Below, piece after piece: positions 56,707 to 64,000 of a stretch of DNA of 64,000 bases. Below the pieces are notes generated by a model. It was not told the origin of the DNA, did no database searches, and saw only the letters and a program-made list of their open reading frames with translations. Origin of the DNA: Gemmatimonadota bacterium (GTDB lineage Bacteria; Gemmatimonadota; Gemmatimonadetes; Longimicrobiales; Gaopeijiaceae); assembly GCA_022827345.1 (NCBI GenBank), contig JAJDTB010000039.1, forward strand, positions 1-64,000, in the 5' to 3' direction. Made by a program: the position numbers and the translations under genes. Each line of letters opens with the position of its first letter. Position 1 is the stretch's first letter.

Positions 56707-58962
56707 ATGGTGTCAACCGGCAGTTCCATAACGATATCCACGCGCTTGCCCGTCCCCTTTTTCCTCCTCGGGATGATCCTCGCAGGCGTTCCGGCACCCT
56801 CCGCGGGCTCGACACCTGTCGAGCAGCAGGCCGCAGACACCATTGACTACGTAGCGGGGATCGTCCGGTCGGCAGACAGCGGGACGCCTCTCGCGGGCGC
56901 GGTGGTGGTGGTCGTCAGCACGGGCGGCAGCGCAGTTACGCACAGCGACGGGTCGTTCCGTATCGCCGTGCCGGATGCGGAGCGGTATCGGCTCCGGACC
57001 GATCGTCTGGGGTACGCGGTGGCTACCGTCGAGGTCGGACATGGGGAGCGGGCCACAGTCGACCTTGAGGTGGCTGCCATCCCCTTGCCGGATGTCGTCG
57101 TCACGGCGGTCCTGAGTCCCAAGGCAGCCAACGAGACGACTCGGCCTTCCTCCGTCTTCGCGCAGGAGAAGCTGCAGCGGCACCTGGCGGGAACCGTTGC
57201 GCAGACGGTTGCATCGGTTCCTGGGGTGGCCGTGACCAGCATGGGGCCGGGCACCTCCCAGCCGGTCATCCGCGGCCTGGGAGGAGACAGGATCCTCATG
57301 CTCGAAGACGGCCAGCGGGTGGGTGACGTCGTCAACAGCGGCGCGGACCACGCCACGGCGCTCGCCCCTTCCTCGGCCCGGCGGATCGACGTGATTCGGG
57401 GACCGAGCGCGATTCTCTACGGTAGCAGCGCACTCGGCGGGGTGATCAACGTAGTTCGGGACGAGGTGCCCCTCGCGGTGCCGTACCGCGCGACCGGCTT
57501 CACCTCGCTCCAGACGGAGACGGCGACTCGGGCCATCGGGGGGAGCGGCCAGTTGACGGTCGGGGTCACCGAGCACATCCCCCTTCGCGTCGAGGTATCG
57601 AGACACGGGGGGGGAGACTTGCGGACGCCCATCGGGACGCTTGCCGGAACCCAGACCGACACGTGGAGCGTGGCCGGCGGGTCATCGTGGGTGGACGACT
57701 GGGGCTACGCGGGCGGTTCGTTTCGCTTTTACTCGAACGACTACGGGATCCCCGGAGGATTCCTCGGCGGCCACACGAATCCGGTGCGCACGGAGCAGGA
57801 GAGAGCCGCAGGTCGATTTCGCAGCGTCATCCGGCCCGGGCGAGCCTTCGAGGCGATTGAACTCGATGCCGGCTACACGTGGTACCGACACAATGAGTGG
57901 GAACCCCCGAACATCCTGGGAACGCTCTTCGAGCGGCAGATCGCGAGCGGGGAGGCGCGGGCGCGGCACGCCGGGTGGGGGCCGTTCGCATCGGGCGCCG
58001 TCGGAGCGAGAGTCTCGTGGGAGCAATTCGGATTCGGTGGCGCGTTGTACTCCCCGAATACCCGGCGAAGGACGCAGGCCGCGTATGTCCTTGAGGAGAT
58101 CCAGCTCGATCCGGTCCTGATCGAGGCCGGGCTCCGCTACGATCGGGTCAACCTGGAGCCAAACAGGGAAGAGATGTCCGACATCGGGCACATCCGCGCA
58201 CGTTCCTTTGGCGCGGTCTCCGGATCTCTGGGCGCACTTCTGCGGTTGACGGGGCAGTTCACCGTGGGAGCAAGCGTGGGTCGTGCCTTTCGCACCCCGG
58301 ATGTACACGAACTCTACTCGGAGGGGCCGCACCTCGCGGCCAATTCATTCGACGTTGGCAATCCCTCGCTCGAGACGGAAACGGGGCTCGGAATCGACGT
58401 GTTCGGGCGTATCACGGGGCAGCGCCTCAGCGCTGAGGTGACGTGGTTTCGCAATACGATCGCGGGCTACATCTTTCCGCAGGCGACCGGGAAGCTCAGC
58501 CGTATACTGCTCCCCATCTATCAGTACGTGGGCGAGGACGCACTTCTGACCGGTTTCGAGAGCCAGCTCGGGTGGTCGATGCCCGCCGGATTCACGCTTG
58601 AGGCCGCCGCGTCGTTCGTGCACGGCACGATCCGCGCCAACGACGAACCTCTCCCGTTCATGCCCCCGCTCCAGGGCCGCATCGCGATCGGCTATTCGCC
58701 GGTGGACTGGTTCGTGGAGGCCGAGGCCCGGATGGCGGGGAGCCAGGAACGGACCGGGCGGTTCGAGGAACCTACCGACGGATACGCGGTCCTTGGCCTT
58801 TCGGGCGGAGTGCGCCTCACCTTCGCCGGGCGCCTGCACGTCGTGACGCTCCACCTCGACAACATCGGCGATACGGAATACCGCAACCACCTCTCCCGCG
58901 TGAAGGAGATCATGCCCGAGGCCGCGAGGGGCGTGGGTGCTACCTACCGGGTCGTGTTCTAG
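56707..58962 (+). CDS. TonB-dependent outer-membrane receptor, ZnuD-like
   Basis: 751 residues. AGGAG 7 nt before ATG 56707. Signal peptide ends near PSAGS. It has a CarboxypepD_reg-type N-terminal domain (GIVRSADSGTPLAGAVVVVV, about 40-120), then a TonB-box-like PDVVVTAVL, plug domain (GVAVTSMGPGTSQPVIRGLG, GADHATALAPSSARRIDVI, SSALGGVINVV) and a 22-strand-type barrel. Receptor-specific features shared with zinc receptors include FRTPDVHELYSEGPH, SFDVGNPSLETE and the C-terminal EYRNHLSRVKEIMPEAARGV. It transports a metal or metal complex in a TonB-dependent way. Zinc is inferred from these features and the island context. Confidence 0.85.
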   Translation: MVSTGSSITISTRLPVPFFLLGMILAGVPAPSAGSTPVEQQAADTIDYVAGIVRSADSGTPLAGAVVVVVSTGGSAVTHSDGSFRIAVPDAERYRLRTDRLGYAVATVEVGHGERATVDLEVAAIPLPDVVVTAVLSPKAANETTRPSSVFAQEKLQRHLAGTVAQTVASVPGVAVTSMGPGTSQPVIRGLGGDRILMLEDGQRVGDVVNSGADHATALAPSSARRIDVIRGPSAILYGSSALGGVINVVRDEVPLAVPYRATGFTSLQTETATRAIGGSGQLTVGVTEHIPLRVEVSRHGGGDLRTPIGTLAGTQTDTWSVAGGSSWVDDWGYAGGSFRFYSNDYGIPGGFLGGHTNPVRTEQERAAGRFRSVIRPGRAFEAIELDAGYTWYRHNEWEPPNILGTLFERQIASGEARARHAGWGPFASGAVGARVSWEQFGFGGALYSPNTRRRTQAAYVLEEIQLDPVLIEAGLRYDRVNLEPNREEMSDIGHIRARSFGAVSGSLGALLRLTGQFTVGASVGRAFRTPDVHELYSEGPHLAANSFDVGNPSLETETGLGIDVFGRITGQRLSAEVTWFRNTIAGYIFPQATGKLSRILLPIYQYVGEDALLTGFESQLGWSMPAGFTLEAAASFVHGTIRANDEPLPFMPPLQGRIAIGYSPVDWFVEAEARMAGSQERTGRFEEPTDGYAVLGLSGGVRLTFAGRLHVVTLHLDNIGDTEYRNHLSRVKEIMPEAARGVGATYRVVF

Positions 58963-59016
58963 AAAAGTGACCAGCTCGACGTTTTGCCGAGGCGGCAAGG
59001 GGCATGAAATGAAGAC

Positions 59017-60171
59017 ATGGAGCGAAACGGTTCGGGTGAGCCGATGACGAACGAAACCCGGACACTCGACGTTGCCATCGTCGGCGCCGGGGCTGCGGGT
59101 CTCGGCTTTGGCGTGACGTTACGCCACCTGGGAATCGAGAACTTTGGCATCCTCGACCGCGCCGCCGTCGGTGCCTCGTTCCTGCGTTGGCCCCGACAAA
59201 CGCGCTTCATCACGCCGTCGTTCGCCAGCAACCAGTACGGCCTGCTGGACCTGAACGCCGTCTGTCTGGAAACCTCGCCGGCCTACTCGATCGGTATCGA
59301 GCACCCCACGGGGGCGGAGTACGCCGCTTATCTGCAGGGGGTGGCTGAGCATTTCGAATTGCCCATAGCGACCGGGGCCGACGTTCTCTCGATCACGAGG
59401 AAAGCGCAGCACCAGCCGTTTCGGCTGGAGACGAGTCGCGGCGAGATCCGTGCGCGGTTCGTGGTATGGGCGGGCGGCGAAATGCAGTATCCGCAGACCC
59501 GCGGCTTCCACGGCGCCGAGCTTTGCCTGCACTACTCCAAGGTGACCTCATGGGATGACCTTGCCGGCGGCGAAAGATGCATCATCGGCGGCGCCGAGAG
59601 CGGCGTCGACGCCGCCGTCGCGCTGGCCGCCGCCGGTCGGCAAGCCCTCGTCTTCGACCGTGAGGAGCCGTGGAATCGAAGAGGTTCGGACCCCAGCCAA
59701 CTCCTGTCACCGTTTTCGCGGGCGCGTCTGCATTCGGCCGTTGAATCCGGCCGGGTGACGTTGTGCGGCGGCTGTGCCGTTACCGGCGTTCGCCGCAACG
59801 GCAACGGCTATCAGTTGGCGTTCGAGGACGGCGAGGTCATGGACTGCGCCGAGAAGCCGATCCTGGCCACCGGATTCGTCGGTTCGGCAAGCCTCGTTCG
59901 CTCGTTGTTCGATTGGCGACATGAGAACTTTCCGTTGCTGACGGAAAACGACGAGTCCACCGTGACGAGAGGGCTCTTCCTGGTCGGCCCGCAGGTGCGT
60001 CAGGGCAACCTCATCTTCTGCTTCATCTACAAGTTCCGCCAACGCTTCGCCGTGGTAGCCAACCAGATCGCCCGCCGCCTGCACGTGAGCACGGAGCCGC
60101 TGAAGTGGTACCGCCGCCACGGGATGTACCTCGACGATCTGTCGTGCTGCGAAGATGCCTGCGCTTGTTGA
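59017..60171 (+). CDS. FAD/NAD(P)-dependent oxidoreductase with Cys-rich tail
   Basis: 384 residues from ATG 59017 (375 if ATG 59044, which has a GGTGAG-like site, is used). N-terminal FAD motif IVGAGAAGLGFG and a second nucleotide motif IIGGAESGVDAAVAL. The ATGF phrase (LATGFVGSASLV) and the layout resemble flavin monooxygenase/thioredoxin-reductase-like proteins. The C-terminus ends in DDLSCCEDACAC, five cysteines that could bind zinc. It lies 54 nt after the receptor, in the same direction. A role in handling a zinc-ligand complex or redox release of the metal is a guess from context. Confidence 0.78.
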   Translation: MERNGSGEPMTNETRTLDVAIVGAGAAGLGFGVTLRHLGIENFGILDRAAVGASFLRWPRQTRFITPSFASNQYGLLDLNAVCLETSPAYSIGIEHPTGAEYAAYLQGVAEHFELPIATGADVLSITRKAQHQPFRLETSRGEIRARFVVWAGGEMQYPQTRGFHGAELCLHYSKVTSWDDLAGGERCIIGGAESGVDAAVALAAAGRQALVFDREEPWNRRGSDPSQLLSPFSRARLHSAVESGRVTLCGGCAVTGVRRNGNGYQLAFEDGEVMDCAEKPILATGFVGSASLVRSLFDWRHENFPLLTENDESTVTRGLFLVGPQVRQGNLIFCFIYKFRQRFAVVANQIARRLHVSTEPLKWYRRHGMYLDDLSCCEDACAC

Positions 60172-60241
60172 ATAGGTCTGCGTCCCCCCTTGGCAGCCCG
60201 TGGCAATACCCCGCGTCAGCGCCGAGAGCGGTGAAGCGCTC

Positions 60242-60307
60242 GCCTGACAAGGAGCGAGGAGGGAGAATAGCAGCGCTATTTGACCGAGGAGCAACGCAGA
60301 GCGCAGC
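60242..60307 (+). repeat. Structured 66-bp repeat, copy 2
   Basis: The partner of the minus-strand segment at 55616-55682. Here the hairpin AATAGC-AGC-GCTATT is perfect and the ends add an outer stem (CGCCTGA at 60241-60247 with TCAGGCG near 60311-60317). It lies between the flavoprotein and the truncated membrane-protein gene, ending 13 bp before the ATG of the latter. It does not encode a recognisable peptide. Confidence 0.5.
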
Positions 60308-60319
60308 GTTTCAGGCGTG

Positions 60320-60586
60320 ATGCAGCGCCGCTCGAGCGCAGTGGGGTTTTTGCCACGGGCTGCCCGGCCTTTCTGGGCGCTGCTGCTGTTGTTGGCGCCC
60401 GTCTGGGTCGCGGTTGACACCGCCAACCGTCTCGCGGATCGAATCGACCCATGGGTTCGCGTCCGGACCGAGCCGCTGACCGAGTTGCTGACGAGTTGGC
60501 CGCAGCCGTTTGCAGAGATCCTTGTCGGCGACTACGGCTTTGTCACGATGGGGCCGCTGCTGCTGGTCTGGGCGACCGACGAGTGA
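60320..60586 (+). pseudogene. Truncated nucleoside-recognition/FeoB-like membrane protein
   Basis: 88 residues from ATG 60320. One strong membrane helix (FWALLLLLAPVWVAVDTANR), then WPQPFAEILVGDYGFVTMGP and LLLVWA, a run that in larger FeoB-like transporters of zinc/iron loci continues into several more helices. Here it meets a TGA after TDE. The following 173 bp (60587-60759) do not continue the family in any frame that I can read. I interpret it as the N-terminal remnant of a transporter whose rest was deleted, though a short functional protein cannot be excluded. Confidence 0.5.
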
Positions 60587-60759
60587 CGGCGCGGCTCCCG
60601 AGAGACAACTTCGTCACCTGCGGGACACGTTTCTTTCTCGAGGAGTGCGCTACGCTCGAGGGTAAGGTGGCGGTGTACCACGACATCGACGCGCGCATGT
60701 CGGGTACAGGGGGCGACAGGGCCGGACACTCCGGAGCATGTCAGCAGGGCTGCCGTCTG

Positions 60760-61284
60760 TCACCACTCGTAGGGCGTAATCGAGGTGCCGGCCATCAAGA
60801 AGGACACCGACCCGTACAGGTTCGTCGTCTCCTCCACGGTCAGGGTGCCGTGGATCCAGACGGGTTCCCAGAAGGAGACCGGCACGCGCTGACCCTTCTC
60901 CATCCTGACGAAGACCAGTTGGTTGGGAGGCGGGGGCGGGGTGTGCACGCAGGCCCCGACGTACGGGACCAGGAGGAACTCCGAGACCTCGCCAGCCCAG
61001 TCTTCCAGGGGGACCATGTATCCGGGCACCCTCACCCCTCGCCCCACCACCGACTCGAGTTCCCCGGACATCTCGCCCGTGCGGTAATCCAGGGTGGCCA
61101 GCAGATGCCAACCCACCTCGGTGGAGTCCCGCGGGACACTGGCCGCGCGGGTCCTCGCCCCATCGCTCGGATCAGCCAGAACGGAGCGGGGGCCCGACGT
61201 GAGCGTAAGCCAGCCGCCCACGATGACCAGGGCGATTGGGATGGGAGTGTACGGAATCCGAAATCGGCGGCGCGGTCTTGGCAT
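60760..61284 (-). CDS. Exported DUF3299 protein
   Basis: 174 residues with an N-terminal membrane/signal segment (IPIALVIVGGWLTL). The core reads GYMVPLEDWAGEVSEFLLVP then ACVHTPPPPPNQLVFVRM, the diagnostic DUF3299 stretch with Cys and His likely to bind metal, followed by IHGTLTV and YGSVSFLMAGTSI. DUF3299 genes often sit with zinc-uptake genes in Gram-negatives; the function is not established. It is divergent from the ZrgA-type gene and shares the palindrome at 61318 with it. Confidence 0.85.
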   Translation of the reverse strand: MPRPRRRFRIPYTPIPIALVIVGGWLTLTSGPRSVLADPSDGARTRAASVPRDSTEVGWHLLATLDYRTGEMSGELESVVGRGVRVPGYMVPLEDWAGEVSEFLLVPYVGACVHTPPPPPNQLVFVRMEKGQRVPVSFWEPVWIHGTLTVEETTNLYGSVSFLMAGTSITPYEW

Positions 61285-61317
61285 TTGGCGGGATTCTCGC
61301 CCTTCGGGGAACCAAGC

Positions 61318-61343
61318 AATGATAACGAGAATGAACTATCATT
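61318..61343. promoter_or_regulatory. Bidirectional operator-like palindrome between DUF3299 and ZrgA genes
   Basis: AATGATA (61318-61324) and TATCATT (61337-61343) are perfect 7-bp arms with a 12-nt spacer containing an extra partial half-site (ACGAGAATGA). Its centre lies 46 bp from the DUF3299 start and about 55 bp from the ZrgA start. It uses the same half-sites as 56190-56206. Zur is the likely ligand-responsive regulator, by inference. Confidence 0.5.
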
Positions 61344-61385
61344 CATGTACCAGTGCGCACGCAACCCCCACCGGTTCCCCTCACG

Positions 61386-62045
61386 ATGACCTGTCCAACA
61401 CTCGATCGACCCCAGGTCCGCGCCCCTTTCGTCGGGTGGACCATCCCGTGTCTCCTGCTGTTCGTCGCATGCGGCGATTCATCCTCCTCGCGTCCTGGTC
61501 CTCCCCTGGTCGAGGGCGAACGGCTGGGGACGGCCGGGGCCCACGAACACGGTATCGCTCGACTGGGCGTGGCCGTGGATGGCGTCCGCGTCACCATCGA
61601 CCTGGAACTCCCCGCGGAATCCGTGTTCGGCTTCGAGCACGCCCCCCGCTCGGAGGAGGAGCGGGCCACTGCAGCGGAGGCCCTCGACAGACTCCGAACC
61701 GGTGGCGCGCGTCTCATCGCCTTTCCGGACGGGGCGGCCTGTGTGCTGGATTCGGCTGAGGTGCAGGCGCCGGAAGGCGTAGAAGGTGATCATGCCCACG
61801 ACGACGAGCATGCCCACGACGACGAGCATTCTCACGAGGACGAGCATTCTCACGACGACGAGGGCATCGTACACGAAGACGTACGCCTCCTCGCCTCCCT
61901 CACCTGCTCCCGTGAGCCCATCGGACCGGCGAGCCTGCGGTTCGCGGACCTCCTGCCCGACGTGGTGCAGGTGGACCTGACGGTGTTCACGGCGGCAGGC
62001 GAGGCGGCCGGCCGCGTTGTGCCCGACGCGTCGTTCCGGTTCTGA
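61386..62045 (+). CDS. ZrgA-type (DUF2796) zinc-binding lipoprotein with His-rich loop
   Basis: 219 residues. Lipobox LLFVAC (C29). The start is not certain: a GTG at 61353 is in frame and no good ribosome site favours either. AHEHGIARLGVAVDGVRVTI and the ESVFGFEHAPRSEEER segment match DUF2796/ZrgA proteins, then FPDGAACVLDSAEV. Residues 135-159 form a His/Asp/Glu-rich loop (HAHDDEHAHDDEHSHEDEHS), almost certainly a zinc-binding reservoir like that of ZnuA or ZrgA. The protein should capture periplasmic zinc for an uptake system. No ABC permease is in the window. Confidence 0.88.
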   Translation: MTCPTLDRPQVRAPFVGWTIPCLLLFVACGDSSSSRPGPPLVEGERLGTAGAHEHGIARLGVAVDGVRVTIDLELPAESVFGFEHAPRSEEERATAAEALDRLRTGGARLIAFPDGAACVLDSAEVQAPEGVEGDHAHDDEHAHDDEHSHEDEHSHDDEGIVHEDVRLLASLTCSREPIGPASLRFADLLPDVVQVDLTVFTAAGEAAGRVVPDASFRF

Positions 62046-62195
62046 GCCGGAGAGCCGGGCCTTCGTCGCCCGGCCGATGCACGGTCGCGAGACCCCCTCC
62101 CGGGCCGCCTCCCACGCACCTTGCTCGCACCTGGGCCCGGCCCCAATCTGAAAGCCGGATCCCACGCCCAGCACGAGCACTCCCGGGAGGACTCC

Positions 62196-64000
62196 ATGCG
62201 CTTCTCCGCCCCCTCCGTCACCACCTCATTCGCCGCCGCCCTGGCGCTCGCCCTCACCTCCCCCCTCACCGCCCAGGACGACGCCTCCGACGACTGGGAC
62301 GTGACCCTCGCCCGCGGCGAGACCCGCGAGATCGACTTCACGACCGAGGAAGGGACGTGGATGTCGATGGACATCTCGCCGGACGGCCGCTGGGTCGCCT
62401 TCGATCTTGTCGGCCATATTTACCGGATTTTGGCGGACAACGGGGGTGAAGCTGAGCTTTTGACCGGCGGAACGGGCGTCGCGACGAACTATCACCCCCG
62501 CTATTCGCCGGACGGGTCGACGATCGCCTTCATCAGCGACCGGGAGGGGCAGAACAACCTCTGGCTGATGGACGCCGACGGGTCCAATGCGCGCATCGTC
62601 TTCACGGACATGGCGACGCGCGCGGTCGAGCCGGCCTGGTCGGCCGACGGCGACTACATCTTCGTCAAGCTGCAGGATGTCGCGGCGGGACGGGGGCAGA
62701 CCGGACGCAGCGGGATCTGGATGTACCACGTGGACGGGGGCGACGGAATCCAGGTCGTCGGCGACCAGCCGCAGGCCGCATGGCCCTCGCCGTCGGACGA
62801 CGGGCGCTACCTGTACTTCCACGTCTACACGGGTCCGCCGGGGTTGCAGGGACGGGACGCCATCGCCGGGCACTGGCAGGTGCGCCGCAAGGACCTGCGC
62901 ACCGGCGAGATCGTCAACATCACGGCCGGCACCGCCTCGCAGCAGGTGCGCGCCTCGAGCGGGGGCGCGTACGCTGCCGAGATCTCCCCCGACGGCCGCC
63001 ACCTCGCCTTCGCCCGCCGCATCCCCGGCGGCACGATCTCGTACCGCGGCCACACCTTCGGCCCCCGCACCGCGCTCTGGATCCGCGACCTCGAGACGGG
63101 CAGCGAGCGCGTCGCCATGGACCCGATCACCATCGACAACACCGAGGGGATCAAGACGATGCGCATCCTGCCCGGCTACAGCTGGAGCGCCGACGGATCC
63201 AGCATCGTGATCACGCAGGGCGGCAAGATCCGCATGCTGGACGTCGCCAGCGGCGAGGTCGCCACCGTCCCCTTCTCGGCCCGGGTACAGCGCACCATCT
63301 CCGAGCTGACCCGCGCCGACTTCCGCATCGACGACGGTCCCTTCGAGGCGAAGATGCTGCGCTGGTACGCCGCCTCGCCCGACGCGTCGCGCATCGCCTT
63401 CCAGGCCGTGGGCCGGGTGTGGATCGCACCGGCGGACGGCGGCGCGCCCGCGCGACTGACCAGCGGCGACGGTCCGCACGAGTTCTCGCCGTCGTGGTCG
63501 CCCGACGGGCAGTGGATCGCCTACACCACCTGGGCCGGCGGCGAAGGCGGCCACGTGTGGAAAATCCCGGCCACCGGCGGCGCCCCCCAGCAACTCACCA
63601 CCTCACCGTCCGAGTACGCCCACCCGGTATGGTCGCCGGACGGCTCCGAGATCGTCGTCACGCGCGGCAGCGGGGCGGCGGCACGCGCGCGTTCAGCCAC
63701 CCAGAACCCCTATTGGGAGCTGTGGCGGGTCCCGGCCGCGGGCGGCTCGCAGGAGCGCATCATGACGATTCCGACCGGCGGCCCCGGCGGACTGCTGAGC
63801 AACCGGCAGCAGATCACGCGGGTATCCTTCGGCCCGGACGGCCGCATCCACTTCCCGGCGGGTCACGCCTCGGGCGACGGGCCGGGCGCCGTCGGCCTGA
63901 TGTCGGTCCGCGGGGACGGATCCGACATGCAGGTGCACGCGACCATTCCCTTCGGCGACGAGTTCGTGGTGTCCCCCGGCGGCAACCGCGTCGCGTTCCA
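62196..64000 (+). CDS. Exported PD40/TolB-type propeller protein, probably an amidohydrolase fusion (C-terminus outside)
   Basis: GGGAGG 5 nt before ATG 62196; signal peptide ends in SPLTAQ. 601 codons are visible to the window edge. The whole visible part is WD40-like PD40 repeats (MSMDISPDGRWVAFDLVG, HPRYSPDGSTIAFISDREG, VEPAWSADGDYIFVKLQD, AEISPDGRHLAFARRIPGG, FSPSWSPDGQWIAYTTWAG, AHPVWSPDGSEIVVTRGSG). In this kind of genome such propellers usually precede a C-terminal amidohydrolase domain of Tricorn/TolB-amidohydrolase proteins (about 1000-1100 residues in all). That domain is not yet reached, so the enzymatic part is an inference. Confidence 0.8.
   Translation, partial: MRFSAPSVTTSFAAALALALTSPLTAQDDASDDWDVTLARGETREIDFTTEEGTWMSMDISPDGRWVAFDLVGHIYRILADNGGEAELLTGGTGVATNYHPRYSPDGSTIAFISDREGQNNLWLMDADGSNARIVFTDMATRAVEPAWSADGDYIFVKLQDVAAGRGQTGRSGIWMYHVDGGDGIQVVGDQPQAAWPSPSDDGRYLYFHVYTGPPGLQGRDAIAGHWQVRRKDLRTGEIVNITAGTASQQVRASSGGAYAAEISPDGRHLAFARRIPGGTISYRGHTFGPRTALWIRDLETGSERVAMDPITIDNTEGIKTMRILPGYSWSADGSSIVITQGGKIRMLDVASGEVATVPFSARVQRTISELTRADFRIDDGPFEAKMLRWYAASPDASRIAFQAVGRVWIAPADGGAPARLTSGDGPHEFSPSWSPDGQWIAYTTWAGGEGGHVWKIPATGGAPQQLTTSPSEYAHPVWSPDGSEIVVTRGSGAAARARSATQNPYWELWRVPAAGGSQERIMTIPTGGPGGLLSNRQQITRVSFGPDGRIHFPAGHASGDGPGAVGLMSVRGDGSDMQVHATIPFGDEFVVSPGGNRVAF

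Noticed and set aside
1..64000. CRISPR arrays, tRNA or rRNA genes, prophage
   Set aside because: I saw no regularly spaced direct repeats, tRNA-like cloverleaf, rRNA stretch or phage structural gene.

Overview
The window is about 64 kb of high-GC DNA (roughly two thirds G+C by eye), densely coded and without rRNA, tRNA or CRISPR arrays that I can see. The protein content suggests a Gemmatimonadota-like heterotrophic Gram-negative: many secreted lipoproteins, a TonB receptor, Tat-exported enzymes, Ig-like (BIG2-type) proteins, six-bladed beta-propeller lipoproteins, CocE-type hydrolases, M19 and M28 peptidases and Tricorn/PD40-type amidohydrolases. The phylum is an inference from gene content, not from a marker gene.

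Layout. 1-9.2 kb: N-terminus of an outer-membrane-type protein (minus strand), a coupled lipoprotein/M28 peptidase pair, a complete vapBC module on the opposite strand, a PQQ-type dehydrogenase followed by a lipoprotein with an N-formylglutamate-amidohydrolase fold, and a VWA protein. 9.2-18.4 kb: an orphan PIN protein, a Tat-exported SDR, an HD-type protein, a Fic protein, and a chain of genes joined by 4-nt overlaps (LVIVD propeller, YVTN propeller, polysaccharide deacetylase, tiny ORF). 18.4-30.7 kb: multicopper oxidase overlapping a DUF5522-ATP pyrophosphatase fusion, tandem amidohydrolases, an Ig-repeat metalloprotease and its non-catalytic neighbour, and a DcuC/YfcC carrier. 30.7-34.9 kb: two 26-bp palindromes beside a ribbon-helix-helix gene, a secreted TPR protein with a clear terminator, and a Tat-exported PLP enzyme.

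34.9-42 kb is a minus-strand block: an ECF sigma factor, its anti-sigma factor, a secreted protein and a beta-propeller lipoprotein overlap head to tail, flanked by three more propeller lipoproteins. A fifth paralogue lies at 48-49 kb. The sigma operon and that fifth paralogue each carry a similar candidate ECF promoter. 41.7-48.1 kb: a relic of a CocE hydrolase gene, an intact CocE gene coupled to two divergent M19 dipeptidases, a lipase-like lipoprotein and an Rpn-type nuclease with a 12-bp repeat tract. 48.1-55.3 kb: propeller, second Tat SDR, a large BNR/sortilin-type protein and a dicarboxylate symporter.

55.5-62.0 kb is the most coherent specialised region: a zinc-acquisition island with a Zur-type repressor, a small His/Cys-rich exported protein (frame broken at a C8 tract), a ZnuD-like TonB receptor, a flavoprotein, a truncated FeoB-like membrane protein, a DUF3299 protein and a His-rich ZrgA-type (DUF2796) lipoprotein. 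Operator-like palindromes sit at its promoters. A MITE-like element abuts the repressor start codon, and a 66-bp structured repeat occurs twice in opposite orientation. A PD40 protein runs off the right end.
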